From NCBI GenBank assembly GCA_964503685.1, contig CAZDAW010000048.1:1-23255 (forward strand): a DNA stretch of 23,255 nt. The letters are read 5' to 3'. Each line of letters begins with the position of its first letter. The first letter of the stretch is position 1. The position numbers and the translations under genes are program-made. This document shows positions 21,740 to 23,255 of the stretch, piece by piece. The stretch is from CAZDAW01 sp964503685. GTDB lineage: Bacteria > Chloroflexota > Anaerolineae > Anaerolineales > Anaerolineaceae. A model generated the notes under the pieces. That model did not search any database and was not told the DNA's origin. It worked only from the letters and a program-made list of their open reading frames with translations.

Positions 21740-22708
21740 ATGGCTCAAATCACACAAACTATTAAAGCCGCAGTAGTACAGGCCGCGCCGGCGCTTTTTG
21801 ACCGGGAAGCAAGCCTCGAAAAAACCTGCCGCCTGACACACGAAGCAGCACAACAGGGAGCGCAATTAATTCTCTTCCCCGAAGCGTTCATCCCCGCCTA
21901 CCCACGCGGCCTGACCTTTGGCGTTATTGTCGGCCAGCGTAAACCGGCCGGCAGGTTAACCTGGGAACGTTACTGGCAAAACGCAGTTGATGTCCCTGGC
22001 CCTGCCACAGATACATTAGGCCAGGCAGCTAAAGAAGCCGGCGCATTTCTTGCCGTCGGCGTCATCGAACGGGATACGCAATTCAGCGGCGGGACGCTTT
22101 ATTGCACTATGCTCTACTTTGGTCCAAACGGCCAGCTATTGGGAAAACACCGCAAAATCAAACCCACCGCCGCAGAACGCCTGATTTGGGGAGAAGGCGA
22201 TGGCAGCACCTTAACCGTCATTGATACATCCATCGGAAAGATTGGCGGATTAATCTGTTGGGAAAACTACATGCCATTGGCGCGCATGACGCTCTACGCC
22301 AAAGGAGTGGAACTTTATCTGGCGCCCACAGCCGATTCGCGCGACTCATGGCAGGCGACTTTACGCCATATTGCCTGCGAAGGACGCTGTTTTGTTCTTG
22401 GCTGCAACCAGTTTGTCACCAAAGATATGTACCCGGCAAACCTTCCCGGAATCGAGGAACTTGCCGATCTTCCCGACATCATGTGCCGGGGAGGGAGTGC
22501 TATTATCTCACCAATGGGAGAAATTTTAGCCGGGCCGCTTTTTGACGAGGAGGGTATTCTCTATGCCGACCTGGATATGCGTGAAATCACCCGCAGTAAA
22601 TTTGATTTCGACGTCGTTGGGCATTACGCCCGGCCTGATGTATTCCAATTGATTGTTAATGAAGAGCCATTGCCCGCGGTTACTTTACAAAATAAAAGCA
22701 ACAATTGA
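21740..22708 (+). CDS. Nitrilase (carbon-nitrogen hydrolase superfamily)
   Basis: This 322-residue cytosolic enzyme is predicted to hydrolyse a nitrile to a carboxylate and ammonia. The catalytic triad is complete: Glu48 in LILFPEAFIPAYPRG, Lys139 in GKHRKIKPTAAER and Cys173 in GGLICWENYMPLAR. The CWENYMPL context is that of true nitrilases rather than amidases. The start ATG at 21740 has GAGGG 5 nt upstream, and an earlier TTG in frame is rejected. Length is normal for the family. The natural nitrile is unknown and no nitrile- or aldoxime-producing gene is adjacent. An inverted repeat at 21666-21686 lies in its upstream region. Confidence 0.92.
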   Translation: MAQITQTIKAAVVQAAPALFDREASLEKTCRLTHEAAQQGAQLILFPEAFIPAYPRGLTFGVIVGQRKPAGRLTWERYWQNAVDVPGPATDTLGQAAKEAGAFLAVGVIERDTQFSGGTLYCTMLYFGPNGQLLGKHRKIKPTAAERLIWGEGDGSTLTVIDTSIGKIGGLICWENYMPLARMTLYAKGVELYLAPTADSRDSWQATLRHIACEGRCFVLGCNQFVTKDMYPANLPGIEELADLPDIMCRGGSAIISPMGEILAGPLFDEEGILYADLDMREITRSKFDFDVVGHYARPDVFQLIVNEEPLPAVTLQNKSNN

Positions 22709-22762
22709 GGTTTACAACATATAGCTGATTAATCATATTCACTATATGGAGATCGCCGTCTA

Positions 22763-23156
22763 ATGACAGAAAATCCGAAAACGGAACCTAATCTGACTGA
22801 CGAGATTCGTGAGTTGGGTAATAATCTCAGCAGCATTTTGCATACGCTATGGAATAGTCCAGAACGTCAGGAAACCCAACAAGAAATCGAATCAGATATA
22901 AATGAACTCGAAGCCACATTAAATAAAAACTGTTCAGGAATTTTCAGCCAGTGATACCGGACAACGCGCCAGAGCTAATCTGGAAAATTTCCGCAGCCGG
23001 GCCAGCAATGATGAATTTAGCGCGCAAGTTCGGAATGATTTATTGAATGCACTAAAGAAAGTCAATGAAGAATTAGACGAAGTCAGCCGCCAATGGCGCG
23101 AAGCTGCCCACACAACTCAAGGCGACCACACCACTACACCTGGTGCATCCAGTTGA
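22763..23156 (+). pseudogene. Coiled-coil protein gene with a one-base frameshift
   Basis: Translation from ATG 22763 (GGAG 11 nt upstream) gives a charged helical start (MTENPKTEPNLTDEIRELGN ... ESDINELEATLNK) but hits TGA at 22952. One frame over, the same composition continues without a stop: KTVQEFSASDTGQRARANLE ... ALKKVNEELDEVSRQWREA, ending at TGA 23154-23156. The switch falls in the A5 run 22925-22929; removing one A restores a continuous protein of about 130 residues. The whole product would be soluble, acidic and helix-rich. I do not recognise a function. Either a sequencing error in the homopolymer, a genuine inactivation, or (less likely) programmed +1 frameshifting explains it. 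The stop codon overlaps the -35 of the selC promoter. Confidence 0.65.
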
Positions 23157-23181
23157 CAGAACCTGGTCACTAAGGTATGCT
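23153..23181 (+). promoter_or_regulatory. Promoter of the tRNA-Sec gene
   Basis: A consensus TTGACA (23153-23158), a 17-bp spacer and TATGCT (23176-23181) lie 7 bp before the first tRNA base at 23189. The predicted start coincides with the mature 5' end. The -35 overlaps the stop codon of the upstream frameshifted gene. Confidence 0.65.
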
Positions 23182-23188
23182 TAATTTC

Positions 23189-23255
23189 GGGAGTGGTTGA
23201 GTCCCGGTGGGCTTCCCGGTCTTCAAAATCGGTGGCGGGTCGCGTTGCGGGCCGC
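23189..23255 (+). tRNA. selC: tRNA-Sec (anticodon TCA), 5' part, cut by the window edge
   Basis: The sequence folds as a bacterial selenocysteine tRNA. An 8-nt acceptor strand GGGAGTGG begins at 23189. After TT comes a 6-bp D stem GAGTCC/GGGCTT, closed with a GU and enclosing a small CGGTG-type loop. The anticodon arm is CCGGT-CTTCAAA-ATCGG, with TCA in the loop, reading UGA. A GC-rich long variable arm follows (GGCGGGTCGCG...) and runs off the window at 23255. The eight-base acceptor strand, six-pair D stem and long variable arm are the tRNA-Sec hallmarks. The T arm, the 3' acceptor strand and any selA/selB neighbours lie outside. The host therefore probably makes selenoproteins. None of the genes in the window shows a convincing in-frame Sec TGA. 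Confidence 0.88.

Noticed and set aside
22952..22954. The TGA ending the first part of the coiled-coil gene read as selenocysteine, because selC is nearby
   Set aside because: Reading through in frame gives only seven more codons before TAA, while the +1 frame gives a long, compositionally matching continuation. A frameshift explains the data better, and no SECIS-like hairpin was seen directly after the TGA.
1..23255. CRISPR array, rRNA genes, intact insertion sequence or prophage
   Set aside because: No regularly spaced repeats, rRNA sequence, complete transposase or phage structural genes were seen anywhere in the window.

Overview
The window looks like a chromosomal stretch of an uncultured or little-studied bacterium of moderate GC, most likely from the Chloroflexota (Anaerolineae-like). 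That placement is inferred from gene content: a GT35 alpha-glucan phosphorylase with an N-terminal DUF3417 domain, a fused double-ATPase ECF transporter beside paired SAM hydroxide adenosyltransferases, a UPF0316 protein, Pro/Thr-rich lipoprotein and sortase linkers, and a selenocysteine tRNA. No rRNA gene or marker protein is present to prove it.

Layout. 1-709: 3' part of a nicotinate phosphoribosyltransferase gene, with an odd G-rich tract near the window edge. 710-1091: intergenic, holding the C-terminal remnant of an IS630-type transposase. 1092-3808 (+): glucan phosphorylase and a UPF0316 membrane protein. 3814-9433 (-): a lipoprotein gene, then (in transcription order from 9433 downwards) two tandem SAM hydroxide adenosyltransferases, a two-domain EcfA ATPase, an S component and EcfT. 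This set has a good sigma-70-like promoter at 9459-9487. It is the most coherent metabolic module in the window and suggests uptake of a compound linked to SAM, adenosine or methionine salvage. 9548-10456 (+): a membrane-anchored Mrr-type nuclease with a topoisomerase-type zinc finger. 10464-11960 (-): an accessory-looking, AT-rich patch with a DinB-family protein, an unknown 141-residue protein and a decayed rRNA-methyltransferase C-terminus. 12038-17643 (-): housekeeping and envelope genes (RlmD-type rRNA methyltransferase, PLP aminotransferase, small membrane protein, sortase, EamA transporter, double-GNAT acetyltransferase).

17747-20223 is a compact regulated unit. A TetR repressor and an SDR oxidoreductase (-) face a second SDR gene (+). 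Between them are two near-consensus, oppositely directed promoters and three palindromes sharing AATC/GATT half-sites, which reads as a shared, autoregulated operator region. 20280-22729 (+): a zinc-ribbon membrane protein, a PAP2 phosphatase and a nitrilase. The right end holds a coiled-coil gene broken by one extra A in an A5 run, then the 5' part of a tRNA-Sec gene (selC). The selC promoter is a consensus TTGACA -35 with a 17-bp spacer, and it predicts a transcript starting at the mature tRNA 5' end.

The points most worth following are the SAM-hydrolase/ECF cluster, the TetR operator array, the selC promoter geometry with the frameshifted gene beside it, and the membrane-tethered Mrr nuclease.
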